NCBI GenBank assembly: GCA_049600855.1
Contig: JBMYQA010000039.1
Location: forward strand, 1 to 30,748
Reading direction: 5' to 3'
DNA: 30,748 nt
Source: JBMYQA01 sp049600855
GTDB taxonomy: Bacteria > Bacteroidota > Bacteroidia > Cytophagales > Flammeovirgaceae
The notes beneath the pieces are model-generated. The model was not told the DNA's origin. It saw nothing but the letters and a program-made list of their open reading frames with translations, and searched no databases. The translations under genes were made by a program, and so were the position numbers. Below, piece by piece: positions 7,661 through 16,466 of the stretch (its first letter is position 1; the number at the start of each line of letters is the position of its first letter).

Positions 7661-8551
7661 TTAGGTAAAAATCATCATTAAAATTCCCGTTAGCATGAAC
7701 CATTTGCAAAAGTTGCTGAGGTGTCGGTACGCACGCTTGGTATCTGCCCAATACAGTTTGTAAATGAAATAGGCGATGGGAATCGTCATGGCCGCAAAGT
7801 AATAGTTGAGTACCCATGAAGAAATCATGAACAACATCATTAAGGTCGCTACGATAAACATGCCTAAGATAATGAAGATGAACACTTTCGTTTTCCGAAT
7901 TCCCCAAACGATGGGCAAGGTTTTACAGCCAAAATGCATATCGCCCCGCAAATCTTCCATGTCTTTGACAATCTCCCGAATGACGGATACGAAGAAGGCA
8001 AAAATGGCGAACATGTGTACCAACAAATTATTGGTATCGTACAAGGCATTGACCCCTTCAATAGCCATAACGGTCAAAAAAGCGACGCTGAGATTTCCCC
8101 AAAAAGGCATCCGTTTTAGCTGATTCGAATAAAGCCAGAGCCAAAATACGGCCACAAAACAGCCGACAAGTACTTTCCATCCCACGGGCACTACCCAATA
8201 AAAGTAAACACCAATGGCAATGCCAATCCCACTCAATACGATGTGCAAAGCCATGGCTCCGCGCCTCGACAAGCTTCTTCCAATCACCACACGGTCGGGC
8301 TTGTTGATGGTGTCAATTTTGATGTCGTAATAGTCGTTGATGATGTAGCCAGCCGCACCAATGGTAATGGTGGCTATGCTTAATAAAAACAAGTTAAAAT
8401 CGGTTGCATTGGTGAGCCAATCTGCTTTGGGGCCGATCAAAAATAAGCGCACTAAGTATTGGGTAAACACCATAATCGCCAAATTCTTGAAACGAATGAG
8501 TTTCAAAAAGTCAGAGATGGTTAACTTATTTGGATTAATTGCGGATTCCAT
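7661..8551 (-). CDS. UbiA-family prenyltransferase (GGGP-synthase type)
   Basis: A 296-residue integral membrane prenyltransferase. The two aspartate-rich motifs that bind prenyl-diphosphate and magnesium are present: NDYYDIKID at residues 72-80 and VKDMEDLRGD at 195-204. Several hydrophobic helices lie between and after them. The sequence resembles the Bacteroidota proteins annotated as geranylgeranylglycerol-phosphate geranylgeranyltransferase, named after an archaeal lipid enzyme; their real substrate in bacteria is not settled. It lies 54 bp after dnaE and before purN on the same strand, probably by shared transcription and not because of a shared pathway. Confidence 0.85.
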   Translation of the reverse strand: MESAINPNKLTISDFLKLIRFKNLAIMVFTQYLVRLFLIGPKADWLTNATDFNLFLLSIATITIGAAGYIINDYYDIKIDTINKPDRVVIGRSLSRRGAMALHIVLSGIGIAIGVYFYWVVPVGWKVLVGCFVAVFWLWLYSNQLKRMPFWGNLSVAFLTVMAIEGVNALYDTNNLLVHMFAIFAFFVSVIREIVKDMEDLRGDMHFGCKTLPIVWGIRKTKVFIFIILGMFIVATLMMLFMISSWVLNYYFAAMTIPIAYFIYKLYWADTKRAYRHLSNFCKWFMLTGILMMIFT

Positions 8552-8606
8552 CTTTTCCTGTTCAAGTAGTTAAAGCAAGTTTCGTTCGTCCATGTCCACG
8601 CTGGCC

Positions 8607-11600
8607 TTATGCTATCCCAACCCTCAAGCCTGGTATTTGTTTTATTTTCTCAACAAATTCTGAAGTTGGGTTCACACGGTATTTTCTGGATAACATGTCT
8701 AGTTGAATGTTTTTAGTTTTATCGACCACTTTCATTTTCAATTCGCAGCTGCCTGTATTTTCTTCTACCAATTGGCTCACAGTGCTGACAGCCTCATCGG
8801 TTAAATCGGAGACATCAAGGGTAATCTTGACTTTAGAAATTTCATCCTTTGCCTCAGACAAGAGGGAAATAAACTGAGGGGATAATTCCCAATTACCCGG
8901 CTGGTTGTAGCGTTCTTTTACTTTTCCTTTGATGTACAGCGAGCTCCCCACAACAAGCAAATGGCGATACTTCATAAATACCTCTCCAAATGCAGCCAAT
9001 CGCAACGTACCGTCAAAATCCTCAATGGAAAACAAGGCAAATTCATTTCCCGACTTGGATTGTCGTACGACCACTTCAGAAACAATCCCCCCTACTTTAA
9101 TTTCTTTATTTTGATGATATTCAATCTTATTATACGGCGTACAAAATGCCTCAATTTCCAACTTAAATGGGTCCAAAGGATGGCCTGTTAAGTAAAATCC
9201 AACGACTTCCTTTTCAAATTTCAATTTCTCCAAATTCGGCCATTCCTCACACTCAGGAATTTTGGGTTTGGGCATTTCCACCCCCGAAGCAGCGCCAAAG
9301 AGCGAAACCTGCGCCGATTGCTTTTCCATTTGCGTATGTGCCCCAAACTTGATGATCTTCTCAATGCCGGAGCTTTGTTCTCCTGGCAAAATATGAAAAT
9401 ACTGTGCACGGTGCAGCTCTTCAAACGAATCAAACGCTCCTGCATAAGCCAAGCTTTCCATCGTTTTCTTGTTGGCCTTCCGCAAGTCAATGCGCTCTAC
9501 AAAATCCCAAATATCCACGTATTTCCCATTTTCTTCGCGTTCTTCAATAATGGCTTCTACCGCTGCATCACCTGTTCCTTTAATCGCTCCTAGCCCAAAT
9601 CGTATTTCCCCCTTATCGTTTACATCAAAGAACTTCCTCGATTCGTTCACATCGGGTCCCAACACTTTGAGTCCCATGCGCTTACATTCCTCTAAGAAGA
9701 AAGTAATTTTATCGATGGAGCCCATGGAGTTGCTCATCACAGAAGCCATGTATTCCGCAGGGTAATTGGCTTTGAGGTAGGCCGTTTGGTAAGCTACTAC
9801 CGAATAGGCAGCCGAGTGCGAGCGGTTAAATCCATAGGCCGCAAATTTTTCCATGATGGCAAAAACCTGCTCCGCTTTCTTTTGTGAAATGCCGTGATGT
9901 TTCGCAGCACCTTCCACAAAAATGCCTCGCTGCCGCTCCATTTCCTCAATTTTCTTCTTACCCATCGCACGCCGCAACAAGTCTGCTCCTCCTAAGGAAT
10001 AACCGCCCAAAATTTGCGCTGCCTGCATAATTTGCTCTTGGTATACCATAATTCCATAGGTATTTTTCAAGATTGGCTCCAGCAATTCATGTGGATATTC
10101 CACTTCTTCGCGACCGTGCTTTCGATTAATAAAGTTTGGGATAAATTGCAAGGGCCCTGGACGATACAAGGCGTTCATGGCAATTAAGTCTTCAATATTG
10201 GTGGGTTTCAATTCCTTCAAATACTTCTGCATGCCCACTGACTCAAACTGGAATGTGCCCACCGTTTCCCCTTTCTGATACAACTCCAAGGTTTTAGGAT
10301 CATCCAACGGAATTTCATCCATGTCTAACTCAATGCCGTGGTTTTGCTTCACCCGATCGACTCCCCCCTTGATGATGGTGAGGGTTTTCAATCCCAAAAA
10401 GTCCATTTTCAACATCCCCGCATCCTCAATCACTTTTCCATCAAACTGGGTTACAAATAAATCGGCATCTTTGGAGGTACAAACGGGAATGTATTCCAAC
10501 AAATCATCAGGAGCAATAATTACCCCTGCCGCGTGAATTCCCGTATTTCGGACGGAACCTTCACAAATTTGCGCCAAACGCATGGTTTCGCCCTGCAAAT
10601 CGTTTTTCTTGCTGATATCGACCAATTCAGAAACTTCGTCAAATGCTTTTTTTAAGGTCGTGCCTGGCGAATCTGGAACCAATTTCGCCAAGCCATTTGC
10701 TTCTGCTAAGGGTAATTCTAAGGCTCGCCCAACGTCTTTAATCGACATTTTTGCGGCCATGGTACCATAGGTGATGATTTGTGCCACCTGATTTTTCCCA
10801 TATTTTTCGATCACATAATTGATGGCATCTCCCCGGCGCTCATCGTCAAAGTCGATGTCGATATCGGGCATGGAAACCCGCTCAGGGTTGAGGAAACGTT
10901 CGAAGAGTAAATCGTATTTGATGGGGTCGATATTGGTAATGCCGATGCAAAACGCGACTGCTGAACCAGCTGCCGAACCCCTTCCAGGCCCCACACTCAC
11001 GCCCATATCTTTCGCCGCATTGATGAAGTCTTGTACAATCAAGAAGTAACCTGGGAAGCCCATGTTCTTGATGATTTTTAGCTCGTGATTTAAGCGATCT
11101 ACCACTTCATCGCTTAGCGGAGTTTCGTAACGTGTTTTTGCGCCTTCAAAAGAGATGTGTTTTAGGTAATCGTCTTCATTCTCAAAACCTTCAGGTAATG
11201 GGAAACGCGGAAGTAAGATATCGCGTTTCAGCTTAACGGGCGAACATTTATCTATGATTTCCTGCACATTCTCCAAGGCGGCAGGAATATCGTAGAACAG
11301 CTCGTTCATTTCCTCCTGCGTTTTCAGGTAATACTCATCATTGGGCAAGGCATAGCGTTGCCTGCGGTATTTTTTATAGGAATCGTGATTTGCTTCATCG
11401 CTAATGGTTGCCCCATCTTTCACGCAAAGCAAGACATCGTGTGCGGCTTTTTCTTTTTTATCAATAAAATAGACATCATTGGTGGCAATTACTTTTACCC
11501 CATATTTTTCGGCAAAACCCAACAATACCTCATTTACCCGATCTTCTTCAGGCAAGCCGTGACGAATCAGTTCGACATAAAAATCATCTCCAAATAAATC

Positions 11601-12806
11601 GAGCCACCACTTAAATGCCTCTTCTGCCTCAATTTCCCCTTTTTCGAGAATGAGTTTTGGGATTTCGCCATAAATATTTCCCGTAAGGGCAATCAAATGT
11701 TTATTATACTGTTCGATGAGGTCTTTGCCCACACGAGGTTTCCCCGAATAATAGCCTTCGATGTAACCATAAGAGCTAATTTTACACAAATTGTGGTAGC
11801 CTTCTTGGTTTTTAGCCAACAGCACTTGCTGAAACACCTCATCTTTCTCATCGCGCGTAAACTTGAGTCGTTTCCGTTCTTTTGCCACATATAATTCGCA
11901 CCCTACAATAACTTTCAGGTCATCGCCTTGGCCTGCTGTAGCTTTAAAAGCGGCATGGAGGTTTCCTAAATCGGTAATGGCAATGGCTTGCATTTTGTAC
12001 TCCCGCGCTCTAGCCAACAGCTTTTTTACCGATGCGGTACTTTGAAGAATGGAAAACTCCGAATGCACATGCAGGTGACTAAACGGAATATTCCGTTTAG
12101 GACGTTTGGTTTTACTCAGGCGATCTTTTTTTGCCTGAGCTTCGGCTTCCGCTTTTTGAAAGTTCGCTGCTTCTAGCTTTGGTGCTTCGTACTGAATATC
12201 AGCAGGAGCAATCCCGCCGCGAGTTGCTACTACTTCTTGCTCTAATAAACCAAAGAAACAGCGTGCATTGGCGGCAACGTCATAGGCCGCATCGTGTGCA
12301 TCTCCAAAACCTTCCCCAAACAGTTTTTGGTGGAGTTCGGTTAGGGTGGGAAACTTAAATTTTCCTTTCCCTCTACCACCGGGAATCGCCACAAACTCGA
12401 CGGTATCCTTCATGGTATCGCAAGTATCTCGTTCTAAGATCTTGCTTTGCATCTCCATTCTGAGGTACTCTGCCCCCATTACATTGATATCGAAACCGAC
12501 TATGTTGTGACCAATCAGGACTTCCGTTCGGTTAATCGCATCTTCAAACTCAGCCAAGACCACTTTGAGGTCTAAACCTTCTGCTAACGCGCGTTTGGTA
12601 GATATGCCGTGTACTTTCTCCGCGTTAAATGGGATAACAAATCCATCAGGTTTTACAATATGGTTTTTAGCTTCAATGAGCTTACCTGAAGCATCGTGCA
12701 ATTGCCAGGCAATTTGAACAATGCGTGGCCAGTTATCTAAATCCTCTACAGGGGCATCAAAGCGTTTGGGTAATCCTGTTGTTTCTGTATCAAAGATTAA
12801 GTACAT
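8607..12806 (-). CDS. dnaE: DNA polymerase III alpha subunit with fused N-terminal exonuclease
   Basis: This 1399-residue replicative polymerase carries its own proofreader. Residues 1-190 form a DnaQ-type 3'-5' exonuclease with D6 and E8 in FDTETTG, D106 in GHNIVGFD, and H171 and D176 in DAHDAAYD. After a charged linker (about 205-238) comes the PHP domain, starting HLHVHSEFS at 244. The C-family polymerase core has GPGRGSAAGS (607-616) and the catalytic aspartates in PDIDIDF (647-653). YGFNRSHSAAYS and an internal clamp-binding-like QVSLFG follow, then an OB-fold region. Ordinary DnaE is near 1150 residues, so the extra length is the exonuclease. The fusion differs from Gram-positive PolC, where the exonuclease is inserted within PHP. 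The gene heads the dnaE-ubiA-purN run. Confidence 0.95.
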   Translation of the reverse strand: MYLIFDTETTGLPKRFDAPVEDLDNWPRIVQIAWQLHDASGKLIEAKNHIVKPDGFVIPFNAEKVHGISTKRALAEGLDLKVVLAEFEDAINRTEVLIGHNIVGFDINVMGAEYLRMEMQSKILERDTCDTMKDTVEFVAIPGGRGKGKFKFPTLTELHQKLFGEGFGDAHDAAYDVAANARCFFGLLEQEVVATRGGIAPADIQYEAPKLEAANFQKAEAEAQAKKDRLSKTKRPKRNIPFSHLHVHSEFSILQSTASVKKLLARAREYKMQAIAITDLGNLHAAFKATAGQGDDLKVIVGCELYVAKERKRLKFTRDEKDEVFQQVLLAKNQEGYHNLCKISSYGYIEGYYSGKPRVGKDLIEQYNKHLIALTGNIYGEIPKLILEKGEIEAEEAFKWWLDLFGDDFYVELIRHGLPEEDRVNEVLLGFAEKYGVKVIATNDVYFIDKKEKAAHDVLLCVKDGATISDEANHDSYKKYRRQRYALPNDEYYLKTQEEMNELFYDIPAALENVQEIIDKCSPVKLKRDILLPRFPLPEGFENEDDYLKHISFEGAKTRYETPLSDEVVDRLNHELKIIKNMGFPGYFLIVQDFINAAKDMGVSVGPGRGSAAGSAVAFCIGITNIDPIKYDLLFERFLNPERVSMPDIDIDFDDERRGDAINYVIEKYGKNQVAQIITYGTMAAKMSIKDVGRALELPLAEANGLAKLVPDSPGTTLKKAFDEVSELVDISKKNDLQGETMRLAQICEGSVRNTGIHAAGVIIAPDDLLEYIPVCTSKDADLFVTQFDGKVIEDAGMLKMDFLGLKTLTIIKGGVDRVKQNHGIELDMDEIPLDDPKTLELYQKGETVGTFQFESVGMQKYLKELKPTNIEDLIAMNALYRPGPLQFIPNFINRKHGREEVEYPHELLEPILKNTYGIMVYQEQIMQAAQILGGYSLGGADLLRRAMGKKKIEEMERQRGIFVEGAAKHHGISQKKAEQVFAIMEKFAAYGFNRSHSAAYSVVAYQTAYLKANYPAEYMASVMSNSMGSIDKITFFLEECKRMGLKVLGPDVNESRKFFDVNDKGEIRFGLGAIKGTGDAAVEAIIEEREENGKYVDIWDFVERIDLRKANKKTMESLAYAGAFDSFEELHRAQYFHILPGEQSSGIEKIIKFGAHTQMEKQSAQVSLFGAASGVEMPKPKIPECEEWPNLEKLKFEKEVVGFYLTGHPLDPFKLEIEAFCTPYNKIEYHQNKEIKVGGIVSEVVVRQSKSGNEFALFSIEDFDGTLRLAAFGEVFMKYRHLLVVGSSLYIKGKVKERYNQPGNWELSPQFISLLSEAKDEISKVKITLDVSDLTDEAVSTVSQLVEENTGSCELKMKVVDKTKNIQLDMLSRKYRVNPTSEFVEKIKQIPGLRVGIA

Positions 12807-13179
12807 GTAGTCTGTCGATTTTTTCTGAAAAGTCTAAAGCAACGCTTTGGTAAAGATAATGCATGAGATGATCAAGCTTATCGTAGCGCTGTAAAAAAAT
12901 TATAGCTTAGATGCACTAAGATTTATTCGCTATTTCACAGATTCTTAGTACATTTATCTAATGAACTTGTCTAACATTAATTTATTTCGGTTCCAAAAGG
13001 TTAAGAACCCCTCACTTTTCGTTCCTTTTTATTGAAAGAGCGCTGCTATTACTGCAAAAAAGCGCCTCAATTGAGGGATTCTTAATTCTTTTTCACTCGA
13101 AAAAACTAATATTAGATAAGTTCAATGAACTCATAAAAACGCCATTCATGACTCCAAAAATTCTTAATTTTAAATAGCT
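12807..13179. other. Divergent intergenic region
   Basis: This 373-base gap separates dnaE from the 179-residue unknown gene and must hold promoters for both. I found no exact TAnnTTTG box. The notable content is the inverted-repeat structure at 13001-13085. No small gene is convincing. Confidence 0.5.
13001..13085. repeat. 85-bp structure with 14-bp inverted ends
   Basis: TTAAGAACCCCTCA at 13001-13014 and TGAGGGATTCTTAA at 13072-13085 are inverted copies with one mismatch. The interior contains AGCGC and GCGC blocks that could pair further. It may be a small palindromic mobile element or a structured leader or terminator; no second copy is seen in the window. Confidence 0.5.
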
Positions 13180-13719
13180 ATGCTCTCAGACGAACAAAAA
13201 GAACAGATTGAATCTGAAATGGCATCATGTGATGGAGTGGAGCATGATGGAAATTTCGACCGCAGGCAACGCGTAGAATTATACAATCAAGTTGAAGATT
13301 TTTTCAAAACTTCTGCTTATACCTTAACGACTGCTAAAAGGGGGTTCAATATTTCGATTGAGTGCATTCAGTTAATTTCAGTGGAGATGGTTGAATTTAA
13401 AGAAGAGTTGGATAAGCATCAATTTGCGGTGAAACTCTTGGGTGAAGATTATACATTTAAGATGTCGTTTTGTAGTTCTGAACGCGTCAAAAGTACTTTT
13501 CTCAAAAAGATCAAACGCTTAAATTCTTTAGATGGAAGGGGCAAAAAAGAGTTGCATCTTAATATTTTAGGCTCTTCCATGTTCCGCTCGCTCATCCCTG
13601 GATTTACGGTATTAGCCATTTCTAAAAAGTCTTCGGAGCCTATTCAATTGCACATCGAAGACCTTTCTCCCAATAAGAGCCTCATCACGATTTTTGCACA
13701 CCTTGAAAATAAGCCTTAG
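13180..13719 (+). CDS. Uncharacterised protein, 179 residues
   Basis: I do not recognise this protein. It has an acidic N-terminus (SDEQKEQIESEMASCDG), no signal peptide and no membrane segment, so it is probably cytoplasmic. The middle alternates short beta-like and charged stretches (FNISIECIQLISVEMVEF, FAVKLLGEDYTFKMSF). Its 3' end overlaps that of the 77-residue gene on the opposite strand by 4 bases. Codon usage looks like that of its neighbours. It is called real for its length, position and clean start. Confidence 0.65.
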   Translation: MLSDEQKEQIESEMASCDGVEHDGNFDRRQRVELYNQVEDFFKTSAYTLTTAKRGFNISIECIQLISVEMVEFKEELDKHQFAVKLLGEDYTFKMSFCSSERVKSTFLKKIKRLNSLDGRGKKELHLNILGSSMFRSLIPGFTVLAISKKSSEPIQLHIEDLSPNKSLITIFAHLENKP

Positions 13720-13949
13720 AGCAACTTATAGCCCATTATTTTTTGAATAGTCGCAATATCCTCATCAATTTCTTTATGCCGTTGATGTACTGATTTAATT
13801 AAATCATGCAATTTACCATACTCAAACTCATTGAGTTCAGGTGCATTTCCTTGATCCATCACATCTTTCACTAATTCAACGGTTTTGTGTAGGTATTGGT
13901 AATCCTCCAACATATCTTCTAGGGCATTCGAAAGTTCTATTCTGTTCAT
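13716..13949 (-). CDS. Small helical protein, 77 residues
   Basis: A short, acidic, heptad-like protein (LSNALEDMLEDYQYLHKTVELVKDVMDQG, then a second helix around FEYGKLHDLIKSVHQRHKEIDEDIATIQ) that probably folds as a helical hairpin or coiled coil. No function is recognisable. It converges with the 179-residue gene with a 4-base overlap of stop regions. The frame has an ATG and no competing overlapping frame. Confidence 0.55.
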   Translation of the reverse strand: MNRIELSNALEDMLEDYQYLHKTVELVKDVMDQGNAPELNEFEYGKLHDLIKSVHQRHKEIDEDIATIQKIMGYKLL

Positions 13950-14106
13950 TCCAATAAGTGTTTGTACAAGTGTTTCGAAATATAATGAAAAAACACTGAT
14001 TTTCTCATGAGTTGATCCGTGTTTTTAGTTAAACAGGTTCGGTTTTAAATCTGCACTGCATACCAAGTCGCATTCAACACACTAAGGATTGCCAATGCCT
14101 GCGGCA

Positions 14107-15711
14107 CTATGCATTTTGCACGGCCTGAATTTCATCTAATTTACTTCCTGAAATCGCCACTACTGCAGATCGTGGCATGCTATCGCCCCCGTCAGGCCAA
14201 TTGCTCGTCAGTCGATCTAAGGATTTAGACGTTTCTCCTGGATGCTGCACACTGAGGAAAAGGGTTTTGCCATCAGGCGCAAAAAATGGCCCTGTAAACT
14301 CGGCATCTTTTGGGGCACTAGCCATTTGAATGACCTCACCAGCCTGGTCACCAGAGCGAGGAACAAAAAACAATCCATTATTTTTAAACGACTTATAATG
14401 ACTTTTCCCAATGCTTGATCCTGAAATGTCGGAAGTAAACCATAAGTTGCCAGCCAAATCAAATGCCATATTATCTGGACAAGAAAAGCCTGTTTCCTTC
14501 CCACCTGCGAGAAATACATCAGATGTAAAGGTGAGCGACTCGTAATTTCCTTCCGTTTCGCTGATTTTTAGAATGCTTCCATGATAATTGCCCTTAGGCT
14601 TATTATTGGTTAAGGCCACCAACACATCGCCCGTTAACGGATCCACCTCAATATCTTCAGGGCGATCAAGCAGGGTTCCACCAACTAACCGAGCCGCTTC
14701 GCGCAGCCGAATAAGCACTTCCGTTTGACTCTTAAAATGCTTTTGCAAAATGGGTTGCGAAGCATAATCTAAAGATTCCCAACGTCCATCCGTTGTATTG
14801 GCAACATACAAGGTTCCCTCTTTCAGTGAGTTCGGCTTTGAGGATATGAATTTATAGAGGCATTCATCGTTGTGATCATCGCCTGTATACACTGCAATAC
14901 GTCCATCGGCTAACGGGGCAATTGTGGCACACTCATGGGCGCAACGTCCTAAGGCAATGTGCTTTTGCGCTTCACCAGTAAGCGGATTCACTTCCACTAC
15001 CCAACCGTAATGTTCTGTTGGGTAATTCGCATGCGCGAGCCATTGCATGTCGTATTTACTCAACTCCAATTCGTTGGTTTTATAGTTTCGTTCCCCATAA
15101 AACATGTCATAGTTCTCTTCACAGGTTAGAATAGTGCCCCAAGGCGTAATTCCTCCTGAGCAATTCGCTAAGGTGCCAATTCCTTCTTTTTTCCCCATAA
15201 TGGGTTCATCCCAGTTAAATGGAATTGGCGTAAGCGCAGTAATTCTTCGATTATACACACTATTCTGAACGACATTCCAAGTTCCATGCTCTTTTTTGAT
15301 ATGAACCAAACTCCCTCCTACGGTATATTGTTCTTGCTCAACTTGCGCTTTTGTTTTCTCTTCCCCATGCTTCACACCAGAAACAAACAAACCATTTGTG
15401 TATTCATGATTTACCCATAAAATCCCCTCATCTTTCTTTCCCTCTAAAGGAATAAACGCCGTATAATCATTGTTGAAACCAAATCGATCAGTTTCTGAAA
15501 TTTGATCATCCCACTTGATGAGTACTTGAAAATCAAACCCATCCGCCAGCTTAAGCAAGTCTTCACTAGATGGTTCTATTCCTACAAATTGCTTCACTGT
15601 TTCCACTTGTTCCTTCGCTTTATTGTCTGCACAAGCGGTAATTAGACCTGAAGGCAAAGCTATAGCAAGCGTACCTTTCCCTAGAAATTCTAAGAAGGAT
15701 CTCCGTTTCAT
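14107..15711 (-). CDS. PhoX-family phosphatase-like lipoprotein, Tat-exported
   Basis: A 534-residue protein of the PhoX/DUF839 family, whose characterised members are calcium- and iron-dependent periplasmic or surface alkaline phosphatases. The N-terminus has a twin-arginine signal (KRRSFLEFLGKG), then a hydrophobic stretch and a lipobox ITAC with Cys27, so it should be exported folded and lipid-anchored. Family landmarks are WVNHEYTNG, GTLANCSGGITPWGTILTCEEN, HECATIAPLADGRIAVYTGDD, LDRPEDIEVDPLTGDVLVALTNN and FSCPDNMAFDLAGNLWFTSD. These are the regions that supply metal ligands in PhoX. Phosphate scavenging is the likely role; I see no Pho-box equivalent upstream. It is transcribed alone. 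Confidence 0.85.
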   Translation of the reverse strand: MKRRSFLEFLGKGTLAIALPSGLITACADNKAKEQVETVKQFVGIEPSSEDLLKLADGFDFQVLIKWDDQISETDRFGFNNDYTAFIPLEGKKDEGILWVNHEYTNGLFVSGVKHGEEKTKAQVEQEQYTVGGSLVHIKKEHGTWNVVQNSVYNRRITALTPIPFNWDEPIMGKKEGIGTLANCSGGITPWGTILTCEENYDMFYGERNYKTNELELSKYDMQWLAHANYPTEHYGWVVEVNPLTGEAQKHIALGRCAHECATIAPLADGRIAVYTGDDHNDECLYKFISSKPNSLKEGTLYVANTTDGRWESLDYASQPILQKHFKSQTEVLIRLREAARLVGGTLLDRPEDIEVDPLTGDVLVALTNNKPKGNYHGSILKISETEGNYESLTFTSDVFLAGGKETGFSCPDNMAFDLAGNLWFTSDISGSSIGKSHYKSFKNNGLFFVPRSGDQAGEVIQMASAPKDAEFTGPFFAPDGKTLFLSVQHPGETSKSLDRLTSNWPDGGDSMPRSAVVAISGSKLDEIQAVQNA

Positions 15712-16113
15712 GTTTGGTGGATTGGGGTTAAATTAAGATAGTTGCAAATTAGTAAATGGAGCTGGGATGGGCTATGTTCTGTACCGAGAATTTGTCAACA
15801 CATCAGAAATATTCATAAAAATGAAAAGTTAACTTCTTAAAGAAGAAAAGCAGTGTTTAAATTTTATATGGGAGTTTTAGGGTGATTGCATCAAAATCTA
15901 ACACTCTTATTTTGGGTAAAACCCGCATCCGAGATACTAGCTGTTTGAGCATTTTACCATTGGTTTCGCACGAATTTAAAAATTCGTGCAAGCCAGATTT
16001 TTGATGCAGTCACCCTAATGGGGATTCCCATTATTTTATTGTTACCTTAAGAATTCATAGATTTGAGATGAATGCAGTAAACATTTGTAGAACTCATTTT
16101 TAGATCGATACTC
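15712..16113. other. Divergent intergenic region with a MITE-like element
   Basis: This 402-base gap lies between the PhoX-like gene and the small lipoprotein gene. It has no coding frame. Its content is the inverted-repeat element at 15878-16017 and, just after it, a short hairpin TAATGGG-GATT-CCCATTA at 16016-16033. Confidence 0.55.
15878..16017. repeat. 140-bp MITE-like inverted-repeat element
   Basis: The ends TAGGGTGATTGCATCAAAA (from 15878) and TTTTTGATGCAGTCACCCTA (to 16017) are imperfect inverted copies over about 22 bases. Inside lies a perfect 10-bp palindrome, GCACGAATTT / AAATTCGTGC with AA between, at 15968-15989. It is too short to encode a protein. No clear target-site duplication is seen. 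It could be a non-autonomous element or a large RNA hairpin. The ends resemble sequences at 111-127 and 312-324. Confidence 0.5.
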
Positions 16114-16404
16114 ATGAAAAAACTTTACTTTCTCATTTTCTTTCTCTTCCTCTCTATTTCTGCTTGTGACGACGATCAGCAAATTCAATTAGAAGCAGGA
16201 ACCATCGTTTTTGCCTCACCCAATTGTAATGACTTTATCATTGAGACGACTACGGGGCGGTTTAAGCCGACTAACTTAAGGCAAGAGTTTGAGATGGATC
16301 AGCTGCAAGTGTTATTTAGCTTTAATTTGACGTCAAATTTTCATGATTGCAGTTTCTTAGGCGATTTGCCCATTATTGAGATCACTTCGATGAGGCAGCG
16401 ATAA
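16114..16404 (+). CDS. Small lipoprotein, 96 residues
   Basis: MKK start, hydrophobic LYFLIFFLFLSIS and lipobox SAC with Cys18, followed by DDD, predict a signal-peptidase-II-processed lipoprotein. The acidic residues after the cysteine resemble those that influence surface export in some Bacteroidota, which is inference. The mature part (about 78 residues) contains two cysteines, in SPNCNDF and FHDCSF, that could form a disulphide. No family is recognised. It is a stand-alone gene, converging with the ADP-ribosylglycohydrolase. Confidence 0.65.
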   Translation: MKKLYFLIFFLFLSISACDDDQQIQLEAGTIVFASPNCNDFIIETTTGRFKPTNLRQEFEMDQLQVLFSFNLTSNFHDCSFLGDLPIIEITSMRQR

Positions 16405-16422
16405 TGGCATCTGTTTACAAGA

Positions 16423-16455
16423 TTGTTCGTAGCAGGCCATGCAAACAACGAACAA
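16423..16455. terminator. Possible bidirectional terminator hairpin
   Basis: TTGTTCGT (16423-16430) and ACGAACAA (16448-16455) form an 8-bp stem with a 17-base loop between two convergent genes. A T-run is absent on either side, so the call is tentative. Confidence 0.3.
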
Positions 16456-16466
16456 CTTGAGCGTTC

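Noticed and set aside
12131..12358. 75-codon frame antisense to the exonuclease domain of dnaE, and similar frames across 8.9-12.4 kb
   Set aside because: All lie fully inside the clearly coding polymerase gene and show no independent family pattern.
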